In this document: positions 1 to 7,572 of the stretch, one piece after another
How the letters are laid out: every line of letters starts with the position of its first letter
How positions within the stretch are numbered: position 1 is the stretch's first letter
Origin: a virus
Virus record (IMG/VR): IMGVR_UViG_3300035659_000847
Coordinates: 1-30,819 of that record
Length of the DNA stretch: 30,819 bases
Strand: one strand, 5' to 3'
Program-made: the position numbers and the translations under genes
The notes under the pieces: generated by a model
What the model saw: only the letters and a program-made list of their open reading frames with translations
Databases searched by the model: none
Told to the model about the DNA's origin: nothing

Positions 1-168
1 GATCACGGCAGCGAACCGGGCTTCTCGCGGGCCATACATGTTGCGCAGGATCTGTTCCTGCGCCGGCCGCGAGAACTGCGCCACGACGCTCTGCGCCTCA
101 CGCACGAGCGCAGCATCGACGTTCAGGCGGTACGTCGTGCCGTTGTCATCGTGCTCGGTGTAGATCAT
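1..168 (-). CDS. Hypothetical protein, 3' end cut off by window edge
   Basis: An open leftward frame starts with ATG at 168 and runs off the left edge, giving 56 visible residues (begins MIYTEHDDNG). Its start overlaps the TGA of the upstream gene in an ATGA arrangement, typical of translationally coupled genes in this leftward block. The visible part is soluble and mixed in charge, with a stretch around NVDAALVREAQSVVAQFSRP that should be helical. No family is recognised. It is called a gene because of the coupling and the uninterrupted frame, not from homology. Confidence 0.6.
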   Translation of the reverse strand, partial: MIYTEHDDNGTTYRLNVDAALVREAQSVVAQFSRPAQEQILRNMYGPREARFAAVI

Positions 169-560
169 GCGCACATGTCCATGACGCGCTCGGGGACTTC
201 AACGGGCGGTTCTTCACCGAGCCACGTCAGGTCGTGGATGCGCAAGCCGTGCTCCGTAGCCGACTCCAGCTCGCTGGCCATGCCGGTCGAGACGCGGCCA
301 CCGACCATCCAAAACTCGTCGCAGCGGACCAACACGAAGCCGTTCATCTTCATGCCGTGCGCGCGGTGCTCGGGGTTGTGATCGTCGAGGACCTCACAGG
401 TGATCAACCAATCCGCGACGACGGCAACGTTCGGGAAGTGATCGTAGATCCAACGCACCCAACGACGGGCCTTGGCTAGGTTGGCTTGGACGCCCTCTCT
501 GGTTGGAGCCCCGAGGGGATGGGCAAAGTAGATCACGCGCATCTGAGGTTCGATCTGCAT
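165..560 (-). CDS. Nucleoside 2-deoxyribosyltransferase-like (DUF4406-like) protein
   Basis: This 131-residue protein has the look of the small Rossmann-like deoxyribosyltransferase/DUF4406 group common in phages. Near the N-terminus MRVIYFAHPLG is followed by an Asn/Ala helix (NLAKARRWV). A C-terminal STGMASELESATEHG segment matches the family pattern in which a Glu follows a Gly/Met turn before a helix. Members of the group act on nucleosides or nucleotides, but the substrate here cannot be told. ATG at 560 is preferred because it lies 4 bases after the primase stop; ATG at 542 is an alternative and an upstream in-frame codon at 593 would overlap the primase. It sits directly downstream of the primase-polymerase in one leftward transcription unit, so a role in nucleotide salvage or modification is plausible but inferred. 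Confidence 0.7.
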   Translation of the reverse strand: MQIEPQMRVIYFAHPLGAPTREGVQANLAKARRWVRWIYDHFPNVAVVADWLITCEVLDDHNPEHRAHGMKMNGFVLVRCDEFWMVGGRVSTGMASELESATEHGLRIHDLTWLGEEPPVEVPERVMDMCA

Positions 561-564
561 TCGG

Positions 565-1680
565 TTATCCACACTTTTTGGGCGTGCGCCCACGTTTCGA
601 TTTCACTTCAGTCGCGTCAGCCCAATCTGCGGGTGACACCGTCTGCGCTTTCCACAGCGCCTCCGTAGGATCTTGCAGCTCGCGGTAGCACTGCTGGTAG
701 AGCGCCTCGACGATGCGCCCAGCCGGCGACAAGTCCGGCGCCGGGATCTTGTAGCGCCATGGGTACGACGCGTCGGAGACGTTGTACTCGGCCGACTCGA
801 TCTTGTGCATCAGCTCGTTCTCGGACCATGACGGGATGCACATCGGGTTGTAGACGTGCCACAGCAACTCGAATGCCGCGTCAGGCGGCAAGCAGTAGCC
901 ACGGACCAGCAAGCACGTGGTGCGTAGGCACGACGTCGAGCCGTTTCGACCCTGAATTGCCGGGTCGGCTTCCTTGAGGAGCGCCGCCTTCGCGAGACGT
1001 ATGCGCATCGTAAGCGGGTGACCGTCACGTTCCAGCACGGCTTCTTCGGGGCGCTCTACGCTCGCCGCTACTTTCTGACGTGCACGTGCCGACGTCGCGA
1101 GCTTGAACAGCGCCGCGGGCATCTCAGCGACGGGCACGGTCGTGTCCACCCAGTGATACGTCGCGCCTGTGGGGTGCACGCTGGGCGCCGCGACGATCAA
1201 GCCCCCCTCGGCACGGATGTCGATGCCTGGCGCGAGGTGTGCACGGTTGCGGATCCGATCGATGTCAAGTGCGACGGGGATCGTGAACAGCAGATGCTCT
1301 CCACCTGTGGCGCGTCCCGTCGTCTGCGTCAGCGTCACTGGCAGTGCACCGTGAAGCTGCACGAACTGCGCGATGCTGTCACGACCGTCTGCACCGTCGA
1401 TGTCAACCGTCACAAGCCGTGCTGCGCCGCCCATCAAGAGCCCGATGTTCGAGCGCGGCCACACGCGCCACCATGCCGTGATCAACGTCAGGTCTGTCGT
1501 CGCGATCTCGCGCCAGTTCTTGATGGTCGGGTGCTTGCCCGGCGTCTTGCAATCGCCGGTCTTCGCGCGCCAGCACGAGCACACAGGGTTGTCACCGACT
1601 TCGCGCACGTGATGCAACGGGATCACACGCCATCCACGACGGGCGTAATCCAGTGCAGCAGCGACGAGTCCGGCGATCAT
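565..1680 (-). CDS. Bifunctional DNA primase/polymerase (AEP Prim-Pol)
   Basis: The 371-residue protein matches the archaeo-eukaryotic primase-like Prim-Pol family of phages and plasmids, which synthesises primers and can extend them. Visible signatures are an N-terminal helix (ALDYARRGWRVIPL, about 9-22), a zinc-binding Cys/His cluster (C34, C36, C44, H50), the catalytic acid pair in TVDIDG (D93, D95), and the GGEHLLF motif containing H129. The segment PGIDIRAEGGLIVAAPSVHP (151-170) is diagnostic of the family. A C-terminal helical region (about 220-310) resembles the PriCT accessory domain. The last residues are Lys/Arg rich. The gene starts 2 bases after the ThyX-like gene, with an AAGGG ribosome binding site inside that gene. 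Together with the helicase ATPase at 4305-7061 it would form the primase-helicase of this element. Confidence 0.9.
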   Translation of the reverse strand: MIAGLVAAALDYARRGWRVIPLHHVREVGDNPVCSCWRAKTGDCKTPGKHPTIKNWREIATTDLTLITAWWRVWPRSNIGLLMGGAARLVTVDIDGADGRDSIAQFVQLHGALPVTLTQTTGRATGGEHLLFTIPVALDIDRIRNRAHLAPGIDIRAEGGLIVAAPSVHPTGATYHWVDTTVPVAEMPAALFKLATSARARQKVAASVERPEEAVLERDGHPLTMRIRLAKAALLKEADPAIQGRNGSTSCLRTTCLLVRGYCLPPDAAFELLWHVYNPMCIPSWSENELMHKIESAEYNVSDASYPWRYKIPAPDLSPAGRIVEALYQQCYRELQDPTEALWKAQTVSPADWADATEVKSKRGRTPKKCG

Positions 1681-1682
1681 GT

Positions 1683-3017
1683 TCAGCCCTTTGCCGTGAT
1701 GGTCTGATCCCCGCGCCGCACGTCCCAGTCATCGGGGTCCATGTCGACGTGGAGCGCGATGTCGGGGTAGTCGTGACGGAACGCGCGCACCATCGCGTGA
1801 ACTTGCTTGCGCAGCGTCGGGTGCACGGTCTTGCCCGAACGCAGCTCCAAGACGTAGAGCAGCGCAGGCAACGCGTACATCACGTTGCACGGCACCCGGA
1901 ACCCGAGTGCCGTGTAGTACTGCCGCAGGACACTACGATCTGGACCATCTCCGAGCCGGTTGATCTCGTCGCGTTGCTCGTCGATCAGTGCGACTGCTTC
2001 AGCGCGCAGGTCTCCAAGCTGTTCGAGGTACCACGCCTCGAAGCCGTAGCTCGTGTCGAGCAACGGCATCCGACAGACGCCGTTCCGGTGGCGCTGCAGG
2101 TCCCGGAACGATCCGAAGTCGAGTAGGAACTCGACGTGTACCTGACCCATGTCGGTCATGAAGTGCGGCAGCACGCAGCCACGCGGACGCGTCTTGAGCA
2201 GCTCGGTGTAACGTGCATTCATGCGGAGGTTCATCGCGTTCAAGCGCAGGCTCGACAGCTCGGTCTTCGCCGAGTACGTGAACGCGCTTGCGACACGCCA
2301 CTCCCAGTCTTGACGGACGTCACGGGCCACGCGGTCCTTGTTGTCGACGCCGCTGACCGTTGCAAGCGACAGCCCGAGCCCGCTCGACGGGTAGCGTTCC
2401 CCGAGTTGCGTCCGCAGCTTCAGCGCCAGCTGGCTGATCTCTGGCGACGGGTGATGGATGAGTCCCGCGAGGTGATCGCCGGCCTGGCGCAGATTCGTGT
2501 GCCACGACAGCTGCGTCGTGATGCCTGCGGGCAGGAAGCCGCGCAGGATGTCGAACGTCCGAGCCTTGATGGCGCCGTCGTACGACGCCTGCTTCTCACC
2601 GTCGCGCATCGGATACCGCGCGCGCAGGATCTCGCCGACGGCACCCTGCTTCGACGTGTAGAAGTCCATCCAACGGTCCAGCACGGCCTTCGAGGCGTCC
2701 GACCCGAACGGGTCGACGATCACCTGCTTGCTCATGTCGATGTAGCGCGTCGACGTCTCCTGGCCGTTGTAGAGCGGCCAGTCCTGCACGGCCTTGGCCG
2801 CGAGCAAGCTCACGCCCTCGATGAACATCGTGGTCGTGCCGCAGTCGGCGATGCTCTTGTGACCGTACCCGACGTAGTACTGCGCCATGAACTTGCCGGA
2901 GCCCGACTGCTGGACCTTCTCCAGGTGCACGTCGACGCTCTCGGCGCTGCGCGAGTAGAGCGCCTGTAGCATGGCCTCGTCCTCGGGGTTCAGGTCATCA
3001 ACGATGCGGAGCTTCAT
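1683..3017 (-). CDS. ThyX-like flavin-dependent thymidylate synthase, duplicated domain
   Basis: This 444-residue protein resembles flavin-dependent thymidylate synthase, which makes dTMP from dUMP using FAD and methylenetetrahydrofolate. It is about twice the usual ThyX length and contains two ThyX-like halves. The first half has GYGHKSIADCG (about 50-60), QETSTRYI (86-93, like the SxRY end of the ThyX motif) and an LPAGITTQLSWHTNLR segment (162-177) typical of the ThyX C-terminal helix. The second half has RDLQRHRNG (305-313), which carries the RHR of the signature, and LRSGKTVHPTLR (392-403). The RHR and SxRY elements are therefore split between the halves. Long two-domain forms are known in bacteria, but activity here is inferred. 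An AAGGA site lies 8 bases before the ATG. Its neighbours, including RNR and dTMP kinase elsewhere, fit dTTP supply. Confidence 0.8.
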   Translation of the reverse strand: MKLRIVDDLNPEDEAMLQALYSRSAESVDVHLEKVQQSGSGKFMAQYYVGYGHKSIADCGTTTMFIEGVSLLAAKAVQDWPLYNGQETSTRYIDMSKQVIVDPFGSDASKAVLDRWMDFYTSKQGAVGEILRARYPMRDGEKQASYDGAIKARTFDILRGFLPAGITTQLSWHTNLRQAGDHLAGLIHHPSPEISQLALKLRTQLGERYPSSGLGLSLATVSGVDNKDRVARDVRQDWEWRVASAFTYSAKTELSSLRLNAMNLRMNARYTELLKTRPRGCVLPHFMTDMGQVHVEFLLDFGSFRDLQRHRNGVCRMPLLDTSYGFEAWYLEQLGDLRAEAVALIDEQRDEINRLGDGPDRSVLRQYYTALGFRVPCNVMYALPALLYVLELRSGKTVHPTLRKQVHAMVRAFRHDYPDIALHVDMDPDDWDVRRGDQTITAKG

Positions 3018-3077
3018 CTTCAGGATCCTTGCTAGGTTCGCGTTGGAATACGCTGATCGAACTCGACGAGCTTGGAA

Positions 3078-3287
3078 CTACGGTCGCAGCAGCTCGGCGC
3101 CCGTCATCTTGACGGGACCGCCGTTCAGCATCGTGATCCGACTCGCGACTTCTTTCTGTTGCCGGCGTAGGCCGCTCGCGAGATCGAGGTCGCCGCTGTT
3201 TGCCGCCAGCGTGAACGCGTACTGCAGCGCAGCTGACGCCTTCGACAGTTCCTTGGTGCACAGTGCTTTCTCGACGGTCGTCATCAT
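3078..3287 (-). CDS. Possible internal-start product, small helical protein
   Basis: Inside the longer frame, ATG at 3287 (followed by a second ATG at 3284) is preceded by TGAGG about 7 bases upstream, a good ribosome binding site. The 69-residue product begins MMTTVEKALCTKELSKASAA and is predicted to be mostly helical (two amphipathic helices, the second around SGLRRQQKEVASRI). This could be the true gene, with the upstream half having lost its stop codon, or an in-frame short isoform. No family is recognised. Confidence 0.45.
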   Translation of the reverse strand: MMTTVEKALCTKELSKASAALQYAFTLAANSGDLDLASGLRRQQKEVASRITMLNGGPVKMTGAELLRP

Positions 3288-3569
3288 GGTCAACCTCAGG
3301 TTCGTGGCGGCCACGACCAGCCGGGGGGTCTGTGGGCTTGCGGGATTGAACGGGCGGATGTTGGACTGGTGCGGGGAAGGTGAATGGTGCGGGTCGTAGT
3401 ACTGATCACCGGGCTCGAAGAACACGAACAGGTTCACGACGTCGTCACTCGCACCCACCGACGTCACGACGGCAGGCCGCGACATGCTCACGGGCTTGTA
3501 GTTGACATCGCCGCTCGTGACGGTGAAGTGGTACAGCACGATGCGACACGGTGTCGGGTTGCTGATCAC
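3078..3569 (-). CDS. Hypothetical phage protein, possibly two fused small genes
   Basis: GTG at 3569 overlaps the TGA of the DUF4326 gene (GTGA) and opens a 163-residue frame. The first 90 or so residues (RPAVVTSVGASDDVVNLFVF, then a His/Pro-rich stretch ending PHHSPSPHQ) resemble a small phage protein type of unknown function seen in many tailed phages, which normally ends at about this length. The remaining 69 residues look like an independent small helical protein that begins at an internal ATG with its own ribosome binding site (see the nested entry). There is no stop codon between them, so either one fused protein or both products are made. Function unknown. Confidence 0.55.
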   Translation of the reverse strand: MISNPTPCRIVLYHFTVTSGDVNYKPVSMSRPAVVTSVGASDDVVNLFVFFEPGDQYYDPHHSPSPHQSNIRPFNPASPQTPRLVVAATNLRLTMMTTVEKALCTKELSKASAALQYAFTLAANSGDLDLASGLRRQQKEVASRITMLNGGPVKMTGAELLRP

Positions 3570-3898
3570 TTGATGCTCCGGTCGCTGAAGTCCATCGGCT
3601 TCACAGCGTCGCGTGCCGCGTAGTAGGTCTCGATGTACTCGACAATGATCTCGCCATGGCATCGCTGCGGCGAGCAATGACAGCCCAGGCGCTTCCCGCG
3701 CAGGTCCAGCACGCGCCGCTTGAACTCCGCGTCCTGCTCGACGCGCTTGTAGAAGTAGGTCCGGTACAGCGCCAGCACAGCGTTGCGATCGTTGTGCTGA
3801 TCGCGGTGAAACGGATTTCCGAACGGCGACGAGCGATCGATCGCGACGTCATGCGCGTTGGTCCGCATGTTGACGACGGTGGTATCGATGATCGCCAT
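3566..3898 (-). CDS. DUF4326 domain protein
   Basis: The 110-residue protein matches DUF4326 throughout. It has VVNMRT (8-13), the DRSSPFGNPF motif (21-30), a helix with VLALYRTYFYKRV, then LRGKRLGCHCSPQRCHG (66-82) containing C73, C75, C80 and H81, which could bind a metal. DUF4326 proteins are widespread in phages and have no settled function. The start at 3898 is chosen because ATG overlaps the preceding stop (TGATG) and AAGGAAGG lies just upstream; the in-frame extension to 3967 has no support. Confidence 0.8.
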   Translation of the reverse strand: MAIIDTTVVNMRTNAHDVAIDRSSPFGNPFHRDQHNDRNAVLALYRTYFYKRVEQDAEFKRRVLDLRGKRLGCHCSPQRCHGEIIVEYIETYYAARDAVKPMDFSDRSIK

Positions 3899-3993
3899 CA
3901 CTGCGCCTTCCTTGCGCGTTTGATCTCTTCTCGTTTGATCGCGGGGATCAACTCCGTCACGATCCACGTCGCGACGTCACGCAGCCACGGCAT
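3898..3993 (-). CDS. Possible 31-residue overlapping peptide
   Basis: A short frame fills the gap between the 4005-4274 gene and the DUF4326 gene. It starts at ATG 3993 (two in-frame GTG codons lie just upstream) and its TGA overlaps the DUF4326 ATG in a TGATG coupling. The peptide (begins MPWLRDVATWIVTELIPAIK) has an amphipathic helix and a basic tail. The ribosome binding site is weak. It may be a real micro-protein or only a coupling device for the next gene. Confidence 0.4.
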   Translation of the reverse strand: MPWLRDVATWIVTELIPAIKREEIKRARKAQ

Positions 3994-4004
3994 CCGCACC
4001 ACGG

Positions 4005-4274
4005 TTACGCCGTCTCTTTGCGTCGTGCTTCCTGCAGCGCCGCGACGAGCTTCTTCGGATCGCCGCCAGGGCCGACGACGCCGACGTAGTTCGCGACGTC
4101 TGACGCGTCGCAGACGTCGCCGCCAAGGGCACAGATCGGTCGCACCTCGGCGGTGAGGCACGGTCCCTCGGCCAGCTGCCAGCATGCGATCGGCTCCGTG
4201 AAGAAGCCGTCCACTGCGTCGATCTCCTCGAACACCACCAACCAGCCCGGTTGGCACGCCACTAGATTGCTCAT
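4005..4274 (-). CDS. Hypothetical protein, 89 residues
   Basis: A short acidic protein (begins MSNLVACQPGWLVVFEEIDA) with four cysteines and a C-terminal helix ending in ARRKETA. No family is recognised. The start is well supported: CTAGGGGAG lies 7 bases upstream, a sequence that recurs before several other genes here. It lies 30 bases downstream of the helicase ATPase and is likely cotranscribed with it. Confidence 0.65.
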   Translation of the reverse strand: MSNLVACQPGWLVVFEEIDAVDGFFTEPIACWQLAEGPCLTAEVRPICALGGDVCDASDVANYVGVVGPGGDPKKLVAALQEARRKETA

Positions 4275-4281
4275 GTCGTCG

Positions 4282-4290
4282 CTCCCCTAG
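4282..4290 (-). promoter_or_regulatory. Ribosome binding site of CTAGGGG type
   Basis: CTAGGGGAG on the minus strand, 7 bases before the ATG at 4274. The same core precedes the starts at 7579, 20262 and 23332. Confidence 0.6.
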
Positions 4291-4304
4291 AGAAAAAGAA
4301 AACT

Positions 4305-7061
4305 CTACGCGCGTCGGAACGTGTACAGCATCGTGTTGCCCGGCCCTTGCCGCCGTTCGATCTCGAAGTGATGTGCCAGGGCCCCGCCAGCTTCGCGGAG
4401 CCGTGCTGCCAATCCCTTCGGAGACTTGAAAAACATCGCGTTGTTCTGCACCTTCGCAATCGCCGCTAGCTCGCGGTGAAAGTCTGCAATGCGCATCTCG
4501 CGGCCAACGTTCGTCGTGATCTCAAGCCACTTGTCGATGAGGTCGATCATGGGATCGCCCTCGGTCACCAGCGAGTCGCGCTCGGCCTGCATCGCCCCGA
4601 GCATTTCCTCGATCGCCTCGGGCGTCCAATCGCCGGGCGGCCCAGCAGGTTGGTTCAGCACGCGACCGATCAGGTGCGCCAGGTGCGCGAAGTCAGCCAT
4701 ACGGTACTTCGATGTCGTCATCGCCTGCGGCCGACGCAGCTCGCGGACGATCTCGTTGAGCCAGTAGAGCCATTCACCCTGCAGCTCCGGGCGCCAATAG
4801 GTTGCCTGCTCGAACAGCTGGTTGGCCGGCGTATAGCCTGACTTCTGGGCACGACGTTCGAGGCGCAAGATCAAGCAGCGGTCAGCAACCTGACCTTGGC
4901 GGAACGTCTGTGGGTTGTTCGTCGTGATCGCGAGGAACGCCTCGGGCTTGATCACGTGCTCGGTATCGTCGGAGAACAGCTTGCGACGCGACCACTTGCC
5001 GCCCGTGACGTACGTGCACAGCGTGTCGCGCAGCCACTCGACGGGATCGTTGACGTCGTCGATGATCGCGATCGGCGACCGCAGGATCTTCACGCCGAAG
5101 TCCGGGTCCTCTTTCTTGGGAACGGTCAGCGGCGTGTACTTGCCGTGCAGGGTCATCGCGATGCGCTGCAACGCGAACGTGTTGTGCGTGACGGTGAAGT
5201 CACCGAGCAGGAACCGGCCGTCGCCGTCGAGTGTGAAACCGTAGTAGTTACCTGTGCGTTCGGGTTCGGGTTCGATCGTGAACCCGGTGTGCAGGACGTC
5301 CTTGATCTGCTGCCGTGGCGCAGCTTGTCGCCGCGGGACCTTGCAAGGGATCTGGTCAAGGTGACCCGAGATCGTGACGCGGTAGTAGAGGCCCTCGAAA
5401 TCGATGGACTTGATCGTCGCGGTTTTGTCGCTGACGTACGCGGCAAAACCGAGGCTGCGCGCCAAATACAACAGGTCGTCAGCGAGACCTTTGTACTTGG
5501 TGGTGATCTCGTAGTAGCCGTTGCACAGGTAGCCGTCCGTGTCGAGCAGGCCTGCGAGCAGCTCCAAGCGTTTGTTACGATCGTTCGTCAGGTACAGCGA
5601 CGGGATGCGCTTCGCACCGTCAACGACGCAGGTTGAGAGGTACTGCCATAGTGTGTTGGTGACGGGGTTTCCTCGTTCACCTGTCAACGAGATCGTGTAG
5701 CTGTTGTTGCGCGGGGTCTCGACGATCTTCGCTGTGAGGCCGTAGCGCGGCGCGACGGCCGTACAGTACGCGTGGATCTCGGGCTCGCAGTTGGTGATCT
5801 GTGGCGTGGTCTTGGTGCCGTCACCGAGCCACAACCCCAACAAGTACGGCTCGACAGGAACTTTCTGTGACGGAAATTCGACGCCGGTACGAAGCTGTTT
5901 TGTCTTGGCCCGATACGAATCGTGATGGGCCAGGTAGTCGCGTACCGTGATCTCCTCGACGCGGTAGCCCTCACGGTGGTGGGTGCCTACCACAAGGATG
6001 TGATCCTCATTGCACACCCACGAGTCGCCCTTCACAGGCGTGACGCGGTAGAGCTTGCCACGTCCACGCGTGACGCTGTTGACTTGCCGGGGCTTCGAGT
6101 CTGGGCCCATGAGCTGCTCGCCAACGACAACATCCTCGACGGGCTTGACGGTACCGTCGAACATGAGAACCGGCGTACCGCGCCCTAGGCACTTGCCCGA
6201 GCCCATCTCGCCCTCGACCAGCAAGAGCGGCTTCGTGGGCATCAGATCCGGGAACGCGACGGCGAACATCCAGATCCCCAGGCAGGTCTTCTGGATGTCA
6301 GGTGACATCCCGCCTTCGCGCGTCGGGACGTACTGGAGATCGTCGATCAGGCGCTTGAACAGCTCGTGGTGGTTGCCGACCTCGGGGCCGGTCTTCTGTG
6401 GGACGTCGCAGTTGTAGCCGCCATCGTCGTCGAGGAACACCGCAGGGCCATAGCCATTCGCGCGGATCGTGATCTCGTCGCCGTCGATCTCGTAGCAGGT
6501 GCCGTCATACCGCGAGATGTAGAGCTTCCGCCCGCCACGATCCCAAAACGCGAATCGTCGCACTTCACGGTGCAGCCCTTCTGCGATCGTCAAGTTCTTG
6601 AGTGACGCGATCAGGTGCTTCGTGAGCTGCTCGGTGGAGTTGAGCCCGTAGGCCTGCAACATGTACCCGCAGAACTCCGGATCGCGCTCGTCGATGCGAT
6701 AGAGCTTGCAGGCACGGCCCTCTAATAGATAGGCGCGCTTGTCGGGCGTTCGCAGAAACGCACCGTGGACCGTCTTACGGTTCTCTTGCGTCGCGATGAA
6801 GTTGTGCAGGATTCGGCGCTTCTGATCGTCGTTGTACTTCTTGTGGTAGCGGATGACCCAGACTTGCTGACGGGTGAAGGCATGCGGATCGCTGCTGGGA
6901 CCACCACCACCGCCACCGCCACCGCCACCACCTGGAACGCCTGCGTTGACGCTAGCGTTAGGGACACTTCCAGGCGCACCCGGCGCGCTTGGCGTACTCG
7001 CGGTGATCGCTGCGTTAGCGCTGGTTCCCGGGAACGGGATGATGTTGTTGTTGGACGCCAT
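4305..7061 (-). CDS. Replicative helicase-type P-loop ATPase interrupted by an intein
   Basis: The 918-residue precursor would splice to about 581 residues. The N-terminus is disordered, with an 11-Gly run at 44-54. A middle domain (about 60-270) resembles the leader region of phage primase-associated helicases. The ATPase has Walker A GEMGSGK|T split by the intein at K290/T628, Walker B IAIIDDVND with D668 and D669, and a sensor-like ITTNNPQTFRQGQ followed by RCLILRLERR as arginine-finger candidates. This order fits the DUF5906/D5-like helicases that work with Prim-Pol primases, and such a primase lies downstream in the same unit. The C-terminal 150 residues are helical and probably bind DNA (about 850-900). 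ATG at 7061 follows a G-rich ribosome binding site and lies 8 bases after the upstream stop. The ATPase is clear; the exact helicase subfamily is not. Confidence 0.82.
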   Translation of the reverse strand: MASNNNIIPFPGTSANAAITASTPSAPGAPGSVPNASVNAGVPGGGGGGGGGGGPSSDPHAFTRQQVWVIRYHKKYNDDQKRRILHNFIATQENRKTVHGAFLRTPDKRAYLLEGRACKLYRIDERDPEFCGYMLQAYGLNSTEQLTKHLIASLKNLTIAEGLHREVRRFAFWDRGGRKLYISRYDGTCYEIDGDEITIRANGYGPAVFLDDDGGYNCDVPQKTGPEVGNHHELFKRLIDDLQYVPTREGGMSPDIQKTCLGIWMFAVAFPDLMPTKPLLLVEGEMGSGKCLGRGTPVLMFDGTVKPVEDVVVGEQLMGPDSKPRQVNSVTRGRGKLYRVTPVKGDSWVCNEDHILVVGTHHREGYRVEEITVRDYLAHHDSYRAKTKQLRTGVEFPSQKVPVEPYLLGLWLGDGTKTTPQITNCEPEIHAYCTAVAPRYGLTAKIVETPRNNSYTISLTGERGNPVTNTLWQYLSTCVVDGAKRIPSLYLTNDRNKRLELLAGLLDTDGYLCNGYYEITTKYKGLADDLLYLARSLGFAAYVSDKTATIKSIDFEGLYYRVTISGHLDQIPCKVPRRQAAPRQQIKDVLHTGFTIEPEPERTGNYYGFTLDGDGRFLLGDFTVTHNTFALQRIAMTLHGKYTPLTVPKKEDPDFGVKILRSPIAIIDDVNDPVEWLRDTLCTYVTGGKWSRRKLFSDDTEHVIKPEAFLAITTNNPQTFRQGQVADRCLILRLERRAQKSGYTPANQLFEQATYWRPELQGEWLYWLNEIVRELRRPQAMTTSKYRMADFAHLAHLIGRVLNQPAGPPGDWTPEAIEEMLGAMQAERDSLVTEGDPMIDLIDKWLEITTNVGREMRIADFHRELAAIAKVQNNAMFFKSPKGLAARLREAGGALAHHFEIERRQGPGNTMLYTFRRA
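5181..6191 (-). mobile_element. LAGLIDADG intein in helicase Walker A
   Basis: In-frame intein of about 337 residues (precursor residues 291-627). It begins with Cys (CLGRGTPVLM), ends HN, and is followed by Thr, so it is a standard class 1 intein. Splicing domain block B is seen at VCNEDHILVV. The two endonuclease motifs are YLLGLWLGDGT (about 406-416) and LLAGLLDTDGY (501-511), both with their catalytic Asp, so the homing endonuclease may be active. It lies between Lys and Thr of the P-loop, so the ATPase should be inactive until splicing. Confidence 0.93.
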
Positions 7062-7069
7062 CCCCCAGC

Positions 7070-7312
7070 CTAGCCCGCCGCCAGGTGTTGCCGCTTCCGG
7101 AGTGCGGCCGCTACTTCAGCGCGCTCGAATACGGTCCGGCCAAGGACGCGTTTGCCGGTCAACACTCCGGAGCTGCGCCAGCGCCAGATGGTTGCCACGG
7201 ACACGTCCAGAAACGTTGCGGCTTGCTCGGCGGTCAGCAAGTCGCTGATGCGTTTGGTGCGACTCACGGTTGTCATAGCCAGGTCTGTTGCTGATACACG
7301 TTCGAAATTCAT
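7070..7312 (-). CDS. Excisionase/MerR-like helix-turn-helix protein
   Basis: An 80-residue protein with an excisionase-type DNA-binding domain: LLTAEQAATFLDVSVATIWRW (helix-turn-helix) followed by a wing, SSGVLTGKRVLGRTVFERAEV, and a basic tail. This pattern is shared by small phage regulators and excisionases. It is the first gene of the leftward block and faces the divergent control region, so it probably regulates that region. Start at 7312 gives the longest form; ATG at 7276 (MTTVSRTKRISD) gives a 68-residue form that keeps the whole domain. Neither has a strong ribosome binding site. Confidence 0.75.
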   Translation of the reverse strand: MNFERVSATDLAMTTVSRTKRISDLLTAEQAATFLDVSVATIWRWRSSGVLTGKRVLGRTVFERAEVAAALRKRQHLAAG

Positions 7313-7356
7313 GCGTCAAGATTTTGAGCGACGCGGACACGCCAAACCGGGATCTC

Positions 7357-7377
7357 TCGTCGAGAAATACTCGACGA
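7357..7377. promoter_or_regulatory. Perfect inverted repeat, operator candidate
   Basis: Arms TCGTCGAG and CTCGACGA, 8 of 8 paired, with a 5-base AAATA centre. It lies 45 bases upstream of the HTH gene start. Its size and symmetry fit a dimeric repressor site, possibly autoregulation by the adjacent HTH protein. Confidence 0.5.
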
Positions 7378-7406
7378 TCGCGCTGATCACGATCGCAATT
7401 CACAAG

Positions 7407-7450
7407 CTGTCCACAGGCTGTGAAAAACTTCTGTGGAAAACTTTTCCACG
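7407..7450. repeat. Cluster of DnaA-box-like sequences with palindrome
   Basis: CTGTCCACA at 7407-7415 differs by one base from the high-GC DnaA box TTGTCCACA. TGTGGAAAA at 7432-7440 and TTTTCCACG at 7442-7450 face each other and form the perfect palindrome GTGGAAAA-C-TTTTCCAC at 7433-7449. Three such boxes in 44 bases is suggestive of initiator binding. A phage initiator or repressor with similar specificity is an alternative. Confidence 0.45.
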
Positions 7451-7496
7451 CTCCCGGGATCGCTCCGTGGACTTACGCGATCGCGCATCAACAAAC

Positions 7497-7525
7497 TTGA
7501 CAGGTCGCATCGGTCCACTTAGCGT
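7497..7525 (+). promoter_or_regulatory. Sigma70-like promoter for rightward block
   Basis: A perfect -35 TTGACA at 7497-7502 is followed after 17 bases by TAGCGT (3 of 6 to TATAAT) at 7520-7525. It points toward the SNF2 helicase gene 54 bases downstream. The -10 is weak. Confidence 0.45.
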
Positions 7526-7536
7526 GCGAATCGAGC

Positions 7537-7558
7537 TGAGCGGTTTCTGAGCGGTTTC
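7537..7558. repeat. Tandem 11-bp direct repeat
   Basis: TGAGCGGTTTC occurs twice in immediate tandem (7537-7547 and 7548-7558), just upstream of the ribosome binding site of the first rightward gene and inside the predicted 5' leader. It may be an activator or initiator site. Confidence 0.6.
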
Positions 7559-7565
7559 TGTTTCT

Positions 7566-7572
7566 CTAGGGG
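7566..7572 (+). promoter_or_regulatory. Ribosome binding site of CTAGGGG type
   Basis: CTAGGGG ends 6 bases before the ATG at 7579 and supports that start. Confidence 0.6.

Noticed and set aside
565-573. Exact DnaA box TTATCCACA
   Set aside because: It is the reverse of the last codons and stop of the primase gene and stands alone, so it is probably chance.
3898-4257. Longer 119-codon version of the 31-residue frame
   Set aside because: The first two-thirds is an Arg-rich shadow of the 4005-4274 gene; only the end looks like natural protein.
6900-6933. GGT/GGC run as a microsatellite or frame error
   Set aside because: It encodes an 11-Gly linker in a continuous frame, in a disordered N-terminal region.
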